A DNA stretch of 64,000 bases from Pseudarthrobacter sp. PS3-L1 (lineage in GTDB: Bacteria > Actinomycetota > Actinomycetes > Actinomycetales > Micrococcaceae), in contig NZ_JASISU010000004.1 in assembly GCF_030063285.1 (NCBI RefSeq), positions 186,001 through 250,000 of the forward strand, written 5' to 3'. Shown one piece after another: positions 41,269-50,226 of this stretch (position 1 is the first letter of the stretch; each line of letters opens with the position of its first letter). The translations under genes and the position numbers were made by a program. The notes under the pieces are model-generated. The model saw nothing but the letters and a program-made list of their open reading frames with translations, was not told the origin of the DNA and did no database searches.

Positions 41269-41296
41269 AAAGCCCGCCCCATCGGGGCGGGCTTTT
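41269..41296 (+). terminator. Rho-independent terminator after ino1
   Basis: AAAGCCCGCCCC pairs perfectly with GGGGCGGGCTTT across a 3-nt loop, followed by T. It lies between the convergent ino1 and fhs genes and could work in both directions, though the A-run on the other side is short. Confidence 0.85.
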
Positions 41297-41350
41297 ACTG
41301 TGACGTTGAAGGAACAATCCGTCGTGGTCCCATTGCCGCTGGCCCCGTGC

Positions 41351-43045
41351 CTAGAACAGCCCGGTGACCTGACCGCCGCCGTCGACGTCCATTCGTAGGG
41401 CAGCTGGATCTGCGGGCAACCCGGGCATGGTCATCACCGCACCAGTCAGGACCACAACAAATCCGGCACCCATGCGTGGGAGCAGTTCGCGAACATGAAG
41501 GGTGAAGCCCCGAGGCGCACCGAGGCGCGTCGCGTCGTCGCTGAACGAATACTGGGTTTTGGCTATGCATACAGGAAGGGCCGACCAGCCGTGCCGCTCA
41601 CTGTCGGCCAGCTGCTTCAGCGCCTTCGCGGAAAACTCAACATCGCCGGCGCCATATATCTCCGTGGCAATGGTCCGGATCTTGTCCGCCACAGGAAGCT
41701 CCAGGCCATAGAGGAAACCAAAGGTCGAAGGCTTGTCGAGCGCATCTGCAACGAGCTCGGCCAGCTGGTCACCACCAGCGCCACCGCCGCCATCTGCCCA
41801 GACATCGGCGACGGCGGCCGGCACACCTTCGGCTGCACACCAGGCCAGAAGCCAATCCAGTTCTTCTGCCGTGTCGGAGCCAAACCTGTTGATGGCAACC
41901 ACAGCCGGAACTCCAAAAGTTCCGATGTTGTGGAGGTGCCTACGGAGATTGGCCGCTCCGGCCGCCATCGCTTCCACGTCAGGTACGTCCAGATGGTCTC
42001 GGGCGACGCCACCGTGCATCTTGAGCGCACGGACGGTAGCCACCACCACTGCGGCAGCGGGCGCGACACTCCCAGGACCGGTCCCTGATACCCGAGACGT
42101 GATGTTCATGTATTTCTCAGCACCCAGGTCCGCACCAAATCCCGCCTCGGTCACCACGACGTCTGCCAGGCGGCGTGCAGTCTGCGTCGCTATCAGTGAG
42201 TTGCAGCCGTGGGCAATATTGGCAAATGGTCCACCGTGGATCAGTGCGGGTGTGCCAGCCAATGTTTGCACAAGGTTGGGTTTCAGGGCTTCCTTGAGAA
42301 GGACAGTCAGCACGCCCTGTGCGCCAAGATGTGCCACTGTGAGTGGTTCCCCAGCAGATGTGGCGCCGAACACCATGCGTCCCAGCCGGTCCCGCAGGTC
42401 CGACAGATCCCGCGACAGGCAGAAGACCGCCATGATTTCCGAGGCAACAGTGATCTGGAACCCGTCCTGCCTGGGCACGCCCTGGGTGGGGCCACCCAGC
42501 CCAATGACAATCTCACGAAGCGCTCTGTCGTTCATGTCCAGTACCCGCTTGAATGTCATGCGCCGGGGATCGATCTGGAGTGCATTGCCCTGATGAATAT
42601 GATTGTCCACAAGCGCCATGAGCGCGTTGTTGGCGCTGGTAATGGCATGGAAGTCGCCCGTGAAGTGGAGATTTATGTCCTCCATCGGGACTACCTGGGA
42701 GAGGCCTCCACCGGTTGCTCCACCCTTCATGCCCAGCACCGGCCCAAGGGAGGGCTCCCGCAGGGCAACCATCACGCGGTGACCGGCCCGTGCCAGCGAA
42801 TCGGCAAGGCCAACAGTGAGGGTTGACTTTCCTTCCCCGGCGGGTGTGGGAGACATCGCCGTGACCAGCACGACACGCCCAGCAGGCTCTCCCGCAGTGA
42901 GTAGCGCAGGATCTATTTTTGCCTTGTAGCGCCCGAACGGTTCGAGGGCGTCCTCATCGACGCCGCAGCGCTGCGCTACCTCCGTGATGGGCAGAAGAAC
43001 AGCTTCCCTGGCGATCTCCAGGTCGGTCAGTACAGGGTCAGACAT
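41351..43045 (-). CDS. fhs: Formate-tetrahydrofolate ligase
   Basis: ATP-dependent formation of 10-formyl-THF from formate, supplying purine and initiator-tRNA formylation. The 564-residue protein has the P-loop PTPAGEGKST at residues 66-75, LREPSLGPVLGMKGGATGGG and HGGPFANIAHGCNS. The ATG at 43045 (MSDPVLTDLE) is chosen for the GAGG site 8 nt upstream; an in-frame TTG 12 nt earlier is unlikely. It lies 56 nt after mshA on the same strand and may be cotranscribed. Confidence 0.95.
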   Translation of the reverse strand: MSDPVLTDLEIAREAVLLPITEVAQRCGVDEDALEPFGRYKAKIDPALLTAGEPAGRVVLVTAMSPTPAGEGKSTLTVGLADSLARAGHRVMVALREPSLGPVLGMKGGATGGGLSQVVPMEDINLHFTGDFHAITSANNALMALVDNHIHQGNALQIDPRRMTFKRVLDMNDRALREIVIGLGGPTQGVPRQDGFQITVASEIMAVFCLSRDLSDLRDRLGRMVFGATSAGEPLTVAHLGAQGVLTVLLKEALKPNLVQTLAGTPALIHGGPFANIAHGCNSLIATQTARRLADVVVTEAGFGADLGAEKYMNITSRVSGTGPGSVAPAAAVVVATVRALKMHGGVARDHLDVPDVEAMAAGAANLRRHLHNIGTFGVPAVVAINRFGSDTAEELDWLLAWCAAEGVPAAVADVWADGGGGAGGDQLAELVADALDKPSTFGFLYGLELPVADKIRTIATEIYGAGDVEFSAKALKQLADSERHGWSALPVCIAKTQYSFSDDATRLGAPRGFTLHVRELLPRMGAGFVVVLTGAVMTMPGLPADPAALRMDVDGGGQVTGLF

Positions 43046-43101
43046 CGATGTCCTCAAGGGTCGGGATACAGGCAGGGAACGTGCGCACTGTTGAAAATGC
43101 T

Positions 43102-44358
43102 CTAGAAATGGGCAACCGGTATTCTGCCGTTGCCGATGAAGCTGGCAATGGCAGCGCGGTAACTGTCAGCGGTGATGGCTGCTGTGCGTTGCCATCCCGA
43201 ACTTTGGGCTCGAGCGGCGGCCGCGCGTCCCATATCGTGCCGGGTTGCGGGGTCGTCAAGAAGAAGTTCCAACGCGTCAGCCCAATCCTCGGGCTGGTGC
43301 CCGGTGACGAGCAGTCCGGTTCGTTCGTGGCATACGGCCCGCGTCAGTCCGCCCACCCGCGTTGCCAGCACGGGTGTGCCACATGCTTGGGCCTCAAGGG
43401 CAACCAGGCCAAACGACTCACTGTAGGAGGGCATGACCACAACGTCTGCAGATCTGAACCAACGCGCTAGTTCGGTGGCACTGACGGGAGCAAGCTGACT
43501 GACGACGTCGTCAAGTTTTGATGCGCGGACCAGGGCAGGGAAATCGAAATCCCTGCTGCCGCTCTGTTCGCCCAGGACTGTTACCTGCAGATCCAGGCCG
43601 GGCCGACGCTCTCGCAGGAGTGCTGTTGCACTGAGCAGCACCTGGGGACCCTTCAACCGCTGGATCCTGCCAGCAAAGACCACATGGAATGTCGCAGGGG
43701 AGACCCCCCGCTCGCTCCTGGAACGTGAACGGAATGCTGGTGTGAAAACCTCAAGGTCGACCCCTGGAGGTGCAACGTCGATGTTCTCGGCGTCGGCGCC
43801 ATAGTGGTCCGTCAGCTCGCCTGCCTCGGTCCCGGTATTGGCGATCAACCGCGTGGCGCCCTTCACGATGCTCAGCTCGCCAAGTTCCCGACGTCGGGGT
43901 TCAGGCTTCTCGTTCGGACCCAAGTGCAGGTTCTTGACTTTGGCCATGGTGTGCATGGTGTGTACCAGTGGAATATTCCAGAGCGAAGACAGCTCCACGC
44001 CAGCCATTCCCGACACCCAATAGTGCGAGTGAATAACGTCATACCGACCGTGAGGTTGCCGAGACCGGATTCGCTCAATCTCGGCGACCATGCTGCTGAT
44101 CAGCGCCGGAAGCTCTTCCTTGGGCACTTTGCGTAACGGACCTGCAAAGACATTGTGGACGCAGACCCCAGGCGCGGGGTGTTCCTCTGCTGGCTGGTCT
44201 GCCGATGTGGCGCGGGTGAAGATCTCCACCTGGACCCCGGTGTCTGCAAGGGCCGCGGCCAGCTCGCGGACGTAGACGTTCATTCCGCCAGCGTCCCCCG
44301 ATCCCGGCTGTTCCATGGGGGAGGTATGAAGGGACAGCAGTGCCACACGACGAATCAT
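43102..44358 (-). CDS. mshA: D-inositol-3-phosphate glycosyltransferase MshA
   Basis: First step of mycothiol synthesis, moving GlcNAc from UDP-GlcNAc to inositol-3-phosphate. The GT4 protein (418 residues from the ATG at 44358) has the diagnostic SLHTSPMEQPGSGDAGGM loop, HSHYWVSG, the donor-site AGRIQRLKGP and the E-x7-E motif SESFGLVALEA. A TTG at 44382 with AAGGG upstream could add 8 residues, but homologues align from the ATG. Actinobacteria use mycothiol instead of glutathione. It is divergent from alr. Confidence 0.93.
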   Translation of the reverse strand: MIRRVALLSLHTSPMEQPGSGDAGGMNVYVRELAAALADTGVQVEIFTRATSADQPAEEHPAPGVCVHNVFAGPLRKVPKEELPALISSMVAEIERIRSRQPHGRYDVIHSHYWVSGMAGVELSSLWNIPLVHTMHTMAKVKNLHLGPNEKPEPRRRELGELSIVKGATRLIANTGTEAGELTDHYGADAENIDVAPPGVDLEVFTPAFRSRSRSERGVSPATFHVVFAGRIQRLKGPQVLLSATALLRERRPGLDLQVTVLGEQSGSRDFDFPALVRASKLDDVVSQLAPVSATELARWFRSADVVVMPSYSESFGLVALEAQACGTPVLATRVGGLTRAVCHERTGLLVTGHQPEDWADALELLLDDPATRHDMGRAAAARAQSSGWQRTAAITADSYRAAIASFIGNGRIPVAHF

Positions 44359-44525
44359 TGGCGCGCCAGGCTTTTCAGGCAAGGGCGCCCTTGTGGGGAA
44401 ATCTCAAGATCTTGCATCGACTTAGACTTTACTCCCTGCAGGTGCACCCGGAATGCGGACAGATCGTGCGCAAGGTGCTCCCGCCATCCTCCAGCCATCG
44501 ATTCAGCGGTGAGCGGCTGCGGCAC

Positions 44526-44531
44526 TAGAAT
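44526..44531 (+). promoter_or_regulatory. alr -10 box, leaderless arrangement
   Basis: TAGAAT lies 6 nt before the alr GTG. No Shine-Dalgarno precedes the start, so the operon transcript probably begins at or next to the start codon. Confidence 0.6.
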
Positions 44532-44537
44532 CGTGGG

Positions 44538-45758
44538 GTGACGTACGCAGCAGAAGACCCCCGGGGCGCTCTCCTTTCCGTAAGCGGGGATCCGGTTATC
44601 AGGCCCGAGCGTTCTGCCGTCATTGACCTGTCAGCCATCCAGCACAACATCCGTCGGTTGGCAGCCGTTGCCTCACCGGCCAAGGTCATGGCAGTAGTAA
44701 AGGCTGACGGTTATGGTCACGGAGCCATCCCCGCAGCCCGAGCTGCCCTAACAGCCGGTGCTACGTGGTTGGGCGTAGCCCATATTTCCGAGGCGCTGGC
44801 CTTGCGGGACGCTGGTATCGATGCACCACTGCTGGCCTGGCTCCACACGCCTGAATCCAATTTTGGTGCCGCGGTGGCTGCTGGCATAGACCTTGGCTGT
44901 TCGGGATGGGAGTTGGAACGGATTGCCACAGTGGCGAGGGATCAGGAGCGTCCCGCCCGCGTCCACCTGAAGATAGACACTGGCTTGGGACGCAACGGGG
45001 CAACTGCTGCCTCTTGGGACCGGTTGGTGGGCGAAGCAATGGAATACCAGGATCAGGGGCTGCTGCGCGTGGTCGGAATATTTTCGCATCTGGCCGTTGC
45101 CGACGAACCCCGCCGTCCTGAGACCGATCAGCAACTCGCAGCTTTTCGGGAGGCGCTTGCCACCGCCGAAGATGCTGGCGTCGATCCAGAAGTGCGGCAC
45201 CTGGCCAACACGCCGGCAACGCTGTCCCGGCCGGACACCCACTTTGACCTGGTGCGGGTTGGGCTGGGCATGTACGGATTGTCCCCATTCTCGGACCAGA
45301 CCTCCGCAGACCTTGGGCTTCAGCCAGCCATGTCACTGCGCACCGTCGTGGCGCAGTGCAAAGACGTCCCCAAGGACCAGGGTGTTTCCTACGGACTGCA
45401 CTATCGGACTGCGGATGCCAGCACGCTGGGGCTCATTCCCCTGGGTTACGGGGATGGTATTCCCCGGGTAGCGTCTGGCGGACCGGTTCGGATAGCTGGC
45501 ACCACCTATCCGGTTGTCGGCAGAATAGCCATGGACCAGATGGTCGTTGATTTAGGCGGTCACGCCGAGGGAGCGGACATCGCGGGCGTGGGGTCAGAGG
45601 TGGAGATTTTTGGGTCCGGAATGGCGGGCGGTCCCACTGCCGATGACTGGGCGCGTGCAGCTGGCACCATCAACTACGAAATAGTCACACGCATCAGTTC
45701 GCGCGTTCCCAGGGAATACGTCAATGACCAGGCCAAACCCGTTGTGGAGATGCAGTGA
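44538..45758 (+). CDS. alr: Alanine racemase
   Basis: PLP enzyme making D-alanine for peptidoglycan. The 406-residue protein has the PLP lysine Lys55 in MAVVKADGYGHG, HLANTPAT, and the catalytic-Tyr region GVSYGLHYRT, plus the C-terminal beta domain. It is the first gene of a tight five-gene operon; its stop overlaps the GTG of tsaE. The start lies 6 nt from a -10 box. Confidence 0.96.
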   Translation: MTYAAEDPRGALLSVSGDPVIRPERSAVIDLSAIQHNIRRLAAVASPAKVMAVVKADGYGHGAIPAARAALTAGATWLGVAHISEALALRDAGIDAPLLAWLHTPESNFGAAVAAGIDLGCSGWELERIATVARDQERPARVHLKIDTGLGRNGATAASWDRLVGEAMEYQDQGLLRVVGIFSHLAVADEPRRPETDQQLAAFREALATAEDAGVDPEVRHLANTPATLSRPDTHFDLVRVGLGMYGLSPFSDQTSADLGLQPAMSLRTVVAQCKDVPKDQGVSYGLHYRTADASTLGLIPLGYGDGIPRVASGGPVRIAGTTYPVVGRIAMDQMVVDLGGHAEGADIAGVGSEVEIFGSGMAGGPTADDWARAAGTINYEIVTRISSRVPREYVNDQAKPVVEMQ

Positions 45759-46411
45759 AGGCCACCGACCCGAATACTGGAATGAGAGGGGCAGGAACCC
45801 ACATGGTCGACGCACGGTGGGAATGCTGTATTGAGGTGAATTCGGCCCAAGGGACGCATGACGTCGCCGCCCGGCTGGGAGAACAGCTCCAGGCCGGGGA
45901 CCTGGTGGTTCTCGCCGGTGAGTTGGGTGCAGGGAAGACGACCCTGACCCAGGGGCTCGGTGTGGGCCTAGGCGTCCGCGCCGGAATCATCTCTCCCACG
46001 TTTGTTTTGGTCCGAATCCATCCGAACGTTCCTGACGGCCAGCGCCCTGGAGGACCGCCGCTGGTCCATGTTGATGCGTATCGGCTGGGGTCCGCGGCAG
46101 ACATCGATGACATCGATCTGGAAGACACCCTCGATGCATCAGTCACTGTGGTGGAGTGGGGCCGTGGCCGGGTAGAGCACCTGAGCGCGAGTCGACTCGA
46201 AATAGACCTGCACCGAAGCGTCGGCTCCGGCGGGTCTGCTGTGGCTGGCACTGCTGGGGCAGCAGATGCGCCTGCCGTCCTCGACTTCTCGGACGGTGAC
46301 CCTGATGAGCCGCGCAGCTTGGTCCTGCGGGGGTTTGGCCCTCGGTGGCCTGAGCCGCCGTCGCTTCCGGGTGTCCGTGTGTCTTCCGGGAAGGGGAACC
46401 CAGCATGCTGA
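45755..46411 (+). CDS. tsaE: tRNA t6A synthesis ATPase TsaE
   Basis: ATPase partner of TsaB and TsaD in making threonylcarbamoyl-adenosine at tRNA position 37. The P-loop is AGELGAGKTTLTQ (about residues 54-66), followed by SPTFVL and HVDAYRLG. At 218 residues it is longer than the ~155-residue typical form because of ~20 extra N-terminal residues and a ~55-residue C-terminal Gly/Ala/Pro-rich extension. It overlaps alr by 4 nt and tsaB by 7 nt. Confidence 0.93.
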   Translation: MKATDPNTGMRGAGTHMVDARWECCIEVNSAQGTHDVAARLGEQLQAGDLVVLAGELGAGKTTLTQGLGVGLGVRAGIISPTFVLVRIHPNVPDGQRPGGPPLVHVDAYRLGSAADIDDIDLEDTLDASVTVVEWGRGRVEHLSASRLEIDLHRSVGSGGSAVAGTAGAADAPAVLDFSDGDPDEPRSLVLRGFGPRWPEPPSLPGVRVSSGKGNPAC

Positions 46412-47076
46412 TCCTTGCCATCGATACCTCTGCGGTTGCCAGCGCGGCGCTGCTTTCTGATGATCGGGCCGCTGGCTTGGACTCATCATTTGCCACCTCG
46501 GATACCCGGAGCCATGCTGAGGTCCTTGTGCCGGGGATCCACGACTTGATGACAGCCCACAACGTGGGCGCCGAGGCTATAAACGCGATTGTTGTGGGTG
46601 TGGGTCCTGGGCCGTTCACGGGGCTTCGCTCTGGGATTGCAACTGCGCGGACCCTTGCCTACGTCTGGAACAAGCCCCTGTACGGTGTCATGAGCCTAGA
46701 CGCTGTGGCACTGCAGGTTGCTGAATCGGAGGCAGCTGTCCCTGAATTTGCGGTCGCCACCGATGCGAGGCGCAAGGAGGTCTACTGGGCGACCTACCGG
46801 CTGGATGCCGATCTTCGCCCGCACCTTGCGGAAGGACCCTATGTAGGTCCGGCGAAGGATCTACCGGCGCTGCAGGTGTTTGGGGCGGGCGCTGGCCTCT
46901 ACGCCGACGACCTACTGGCCCATCCTGATTTTTGCAGGGTGCAGCCAGATGCGCTGCACCTTGGCCGCAGTGCCCTGGCCCGCCTGCTGGCAAGCGAACC
47001 CCTGCTCGATTCCACACCGCTGTATCTGCGCGAGTCCGATGCTCAGGTACCTGGTCCCCGGAAGCGCGCGCTGTGA
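46405..47076 (+). CDS. tsaB: tRNA t6A synthesis protein TsaB
   Basis: An ASKHA-fold partner that dimerises with TsaD. The 223-residue protein starts MLILAIDTSAVASAALL and carries VGVGPGPFTGLRSGI. It lies inside the alr-tsaE-tsaB-rimI-tsaD operon; its stop overlaps the GTG of rimI. Confidence 0.94.
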   Translation: MLILAIDTSAVASAALLSDDRAAGLDSSFATSDTRSHAEVLVPGIHDLMTAHNVGAEAINAIVVGVGPGPFTGLRSGIATARTLAYVWNKPLYGVMSLDAVALQVAESEAAVPEFAVATDARRKEVYWATYRLDADLRPHLAEGPYVGPAKDLPALQVFGAGAGLYADDLLAHPDFCRVQPDALHLGRSALARLLASEPLLDSTPLYLRESDAQVPGPRKRAL

Positions 47077-47624
47077 GTGCGCTGACAGTGCCAGCCGGCA
47101 TTGAACTCAGGAGCATGACCGAGGCGGATATTCCTGCTGTGCATGCACTGGAGGTGGACCTCTTTCCGGTGGATGCGTGGCCTCTCCAGATGTTCTTCGA
47201 TGAACTCATGCAGACGCAAACGCGCCACTACATCGTGGCTTGGGAGGGGGCGCGGATTGTGGGTTACGCAGGACTCATGTGCATTGAACCAATTGCCGAT
47301 GTCCAGACCATTGCTGTACGCCCCGACGTCGAGGGCAGAGGAATCGGCTCGGCACTGCTGACGGCACTTATCGACGCCGCGGCAGACCGTCGCGCTGCTG
47401 ATGTCCTGTTGGAAGTGCGGGCAGACAATCCTCGGGCTCAGGCGCTGTACGTCCGTTTTGGGTTTGAACAGATCCACATCCGTCAGCGCTACTACAGGGA
47501 CGGCGTCGATGCATTGATTATGCGTCTGTCTCTTGCTGACGGCGGCATGGCTGACCATGCAGCGGAGCTTCCCGTGAGAGACGAGAGCACAAACAGCCAG
47601 CAGGAAGGCGTAACTCGCCCATGA
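47073..47624 (+). CDS. rimI: Ribosomal protein S18 alanine N-acetyltransferase
   Basis: A GNAT acetyltransferase (183 residues) that in E. coli acetylates the N-terminus of S18. The acetyl-CoA loop [15 protein letters not shown] and the C-terminal [16 protein letters not shown] are clear. The GTG at 47073 overlaps the tsaB stop; an earlier in-frame start lies inside tsaB in another frame and gives a non-conserved extension. Its last bases overlap the tsaD ATG. Confidence 0.92.
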   Translation: MSALTVPAGIELRSMTEADIPAVHALEVDLFPVDAWPLQMFFDELMQTQTRHYIVAWEGARIVGYAGLMCIEPIADVQTIAVRPDVEGRGIGSALLTALIDAAADRRAADVLLEVRADNPRAQALYVRFGFEQIHIRQRYYRDGVDALIMRLSLADGGMADHAAELPVRDESTNSQQEGVTRP

Positions 47625-48721
47625 ATACCCGCGAACCCCTGGTGCTGGGAATCGAGTCATCCTGCGACGAGACTGGAGTCGGGATTGTCCGGGGAACAAC
47701 CCTGCTGACGAACACGGTTTCCTCATCCATGGCTGAGCATGTCCGTTTCGGCGGAGTCATCCCAGAAATTGCGTCCCGGGCACACCTTGATGCCTTTGTG
47801 CCCACTCTTGATGCGGCCCTCCACTCAGCCAACGTCACCCTCTCGGAGCTGGACGCGATTGCCGTAACGTCAGGACCGGGCCTGGCAGGAGCGCTCATGG
47901 TAGGTGTATGCGCCGCCAAGGCGTTGGCCTTGGCTAGCGGCAAGCCGCTGTACGCCATCAACCACCTGGTGGCACACGTGGGTGTTGGCGTGCTCCAGGA
48001 CCCGAGCCCTTCGGGTGGCCTACGGGAGGCGGGGCTTCCCACTAATCTTGGGGCTCTTCTTGTGTCCGGCGGTCATACGGAGATCCTCAAGGTGGAAAGG
48101 TTGACGGACTCGGTCCAGCTTCTGGGCTCCACCATTGATGACGCAGCAGGTGAGGCTTACGACAAAGTGGCGCGCATCCTTGGCCTGGGCTATCCGGGTG
48201 GTCCTGCAATCGACACGCTGGCAAGAACGGGCAACGCGAAAGCCATCAGATTCCCTCGAGGGTTGAGCCAGCCCAAATTTATGGGTTCGGTGGAAGAGCC
48301 CGGTCCGCACCGTTACGACTGGTCGTTCAGCGGCCTGAAAACTGCTGTGGCACGGTGCGTAGAGCAGTTTGAGGCGCAGTCGCTGGAGGTTCCTGTGGCT
48401 GACATTGCTGCTGCCTTCCAGGAGGCTGTCGTGGATATCATCACGTCCAAAGCTGTCCTGGCCTGCCGGGAACATGGCATCAGTCATGTGTTGCTGGGCG
48501 GCGGCGTGGCAGCAAACTCGAGGCTCAGGCACGTGGCGGAGCAACGGTTCTCAGCGGCCGGAATCACGCTTCGGGTGCCTGCCCTGGACCTGTGCACGGA
48601 TAACGGTGCGATGGTCGCTGCCCTGGGCGCGCAACTGGTCATGGCGGGGGCTAAACCCAGCGGCCTAGACTTTGCCACAGATCCATCCATGCCTGTGGCA
48701 ACTGTTTCAGTGGCAGGCTAG
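47621..48721 (+). CDS. tsaD: tRNA threonylcarbamoyltransferase TsaD
   Basis: Catalytic subunit that attaches the threonylcarbamoyl group to A37 of ANN-decoding tRNAs. The 366-residue ASKHA protein has [14 protein letters not shown], the metal-binding His pair in [19 protein letters not shown], and [12 protein letters not shown]. It ends the operon and converges on the GCS2-type ligase with a gap of only 7 nt and no terminator. Confidence 0.96.
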   Translation: MNTREPLVLGIESSCDETGVGIVRGTTLLTNTVSSSMAEHVRFGGVIPEIASRAHLDAFVPTLDAALHSANVTLSELDAIAVTSGPGLAGALMVGVCAAKALALASGKPLYAINHLVAHVGVGVLQDPSPSGGLREAGLPTNLGALLVSGGHTEILKVERLTDSVQLLGSTIDDAAGEAYDKVARILGLGYPGGPAIDTLARTGNAKAIRFPRGLSQPKFMGSVEEPGPHRYDWSFSGLKTAVARCVEQFEAQSLEVPVADIAAAFQEAVVDIITSKAVLACREHGISHVLLGGGVAANSRLRHVAEQRFSAAGITLRVPALDLCTDNGAMVAALGAQLVMAGAKPSGLDFATDPSMPVATVSVAG

Positions 48722-48728
48722 GCCGAGC

Positions 48729-49880
48729 CTATGCGGTGGGGCCCTTGCGCATCTGCTGGACCAAATCGAGGACCACTGACTGTAGATTGCCGTTGTTTTC
48801 CTGGGCCACGCGACGTTGCCGCTGGTAGCCGGCACCGCGGCGGATGATGCTCTCCACGTCGGACAGCTCTGCCGAACAGCCCAGCTTTGCTGCCGTCGGT
48901 TCGAGCCTGTTGAGGGTTTCCATGAGGTGATCGGTGACCAGTTGCTCCGTACCCTTGGCATCGAGGATGATGATGGCGTCAAGGCCGTAGCGCGCAGCGC
49001 GCCACTTGTTTTCCTGGATGTGCCACGGTGGCATGGTCGGGATGGTGCCGCCGTCGTCGAGGACCCCTGAGAACTCGTCGACGAGGCATTGCGTCAGTGC
49101 TGCGATGGCACCAACCTCTTCGAGTGTGGCGAGACCGTCACAGATGCGCATTTCCACGGTGCCGAGTGCCGGTACCGGGCGGATGTCCCAGCGGATCTCG
49201 GAGATTGAGTCGATGACGCCAGTGGTGAACATGTCCTGGACGTACGATTCGTAGTCGTTCCACGTGGCGAATTGGAAAGGCAACCCAGCCGTGGGCAACT
49301 GCTGGAACATCAGTGCGCGGTGGCTGGCGTACCCGGTGTCTTCACCACTCCAGAAGGGGCTCGAGGCGGAGAGTGCCTGGAAGTGCGGAAAGTAATTGAC
49401 CAGGCCATCGACTACCGGGAGCGCCTTGTCCCGGTGGTCCAGCCCGACGTGGACGTGTACGCCATAGATGACCATCTGGCGGCCCCACCACTGGGTCCGG
49501 TCAATGAGCTTTGCGTAGCGTTCCTTGTCCGTGACAGGCTGAAGCTGGGGCGGGCTAAAGGGGTGGCTCCCCGCCGAAAACACTTCCACGCCCATGGGGT
49601 CAGTGATTTCCCGGACCGCGGACAGGGAGCGGTTGAGGTCCTCTTTTGCTTCGGCTGGTGTCTGGCAGATCCCCGTCACCAACTCGACAGTGTTGAGGAG
49701 GAGTTCCTGCTTGATGTGGGGGTGTTCTTCATCGTCCCGCAGCTCTGGATGCTTGCTGGCGACTCCCCGGAGTACCTCATTGGCTACCGAGGCGAGCTCT
49801 CCGGACGTGCCGTCGACGAGCGCGAGTTCCCACTCCACACCAAGAGTCGACTGCTTCGATGAAGCGAAATCAATCTTCAT
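48729..49880 (-). CDS. Glutamate-cysteine ligase family 2 (YbdK-like)
   Basis: An ATP-grasp-like carboxylate-amine ligase of the GCS2/YbdK family (383 residues). TLGVEWELALVD and SAGSHPF near the N-terminus and VHVHVGLDHRDKAL in the middle are family signatures. The ATG at 49880 has AGGTAGGGAA upstream; a longer frame to 49958 lacks support. In E. coli YbdK makes gamma-glutamylcysteine weakly. Actinobacteria lack glutathione, so the real product here is uncertain and an ergothioneine or peptide role is possible. Confidence 0.85.
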   Translation of the reverse strand: MKIDFASSKQSTLGVEWELALVDGTSGELASVANEVLRGVASKHPELRDDEEHPHIKQELLLNTVELVTGICQTPAEAKEDLNRSLSAVREITDPMGVEVFSAGSHPFSPPQLQPVTDKERYAKLIDRTQWWGRQMVIYGVHVHVGLDHRDKALPVVDGLVNYFPHFQALSASSPFWSGEDTGYASHRALMFQQLPTAGLPFQFATWNDYESYVQDMFTTGVIDSISEIRWDIRPVPALGTVEMRICDGLATLEEVGAIAALTQCLVDEFSGVLDDGGTIPTMPPWHIQENKWRAARYGLDAIIILDAKGTEQLVTDHLMETLNRLEPTAAKLGCSAELSDVESIIRRGAGYQRQRRVAQENNGNLQSVVLDLVQQMRKGPTA

Positions 49881-50058
49881 GGGTTCCCTACCTGTTCCTA
49901 TGGTCCGCCGCCAGTCGTATCCAGCACAGGTGCAGCGTTCAGGGGTCGGGCTTCTCAAGTGTAATGCAGGGGTAGCGTCCCCATGATGACCAGGAGAGGG
50001 ACACCCTCACGGACAGAGCTGGCACATCATTACTAAAGATAATGAAAGAAGGACCATC

Positions 50059-50163
50059 ATGAAGGTAAAGATTGCCTGCGGGCTCTCGCAAAAGTTCCTG
50101 GAGCGCAGGTTGTGCATCGCAGGGGACGAATATTTGTTACTAACAAGAGCAACCCCCGGATGA
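50059..50163 (+). CDS. Possible small protein (34 aa)
   Basis: An ATG at 50059 with AGAAGGA about 6 nt upstream opens 34 codons to TGA at 50161. A GATAAT -10-like box lies 15 nt before the ATG. The product starts MKVKIACGLSQKFLERR and contains two Cys. I do not recognise it; it could be a short leader peptide for the aroE-like gene. Length alone makes chance possible. Confidence 0.35.
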   Translation: MKVKIACGLSQKFLERRLCIAGDEYLLLTRATPG

Positions 50164-50173
50164 AAGCACGGCA

Positions 50174-50218
50174 GGGTTAACCCAGCTAACGCGGCTACCA
50201 GAGCTGGATCAGGGTTAA
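50174..50218 (+). promoter_or_regulatory. Palindromic operator-like cluster before aroE-like gene
   Basis: A perfect GGGTTAACCC palindrome at 50174-50183 is followed by the repeated CAGGGTTAA at 50210-50218, with CCAGCT and AGCTGG arms between. This looks like a repressor site or an RNA hairpin immediately before the start at 50227. No regulator can be assigned. Confidence 0.4.
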
Positions 50219-50226
50219 ATGGGGGA

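Larger units (their letters stand above)
49881..50226. other. Intergenic region with small ORF and repeats
   Basis: 346 nt between the reverse GCS2 gene and the aroE-like gene. It holds a 34-codon ORF at 50059, a GATAAT -10-like box at 50038-50043, and a cluster of small repeats at 50172-50218: GGGTTAACCC palindrome (50174-50183), CAGGGTTAA twice, and CCAGCT/AGCTGG arms. Confidence 0.5.
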
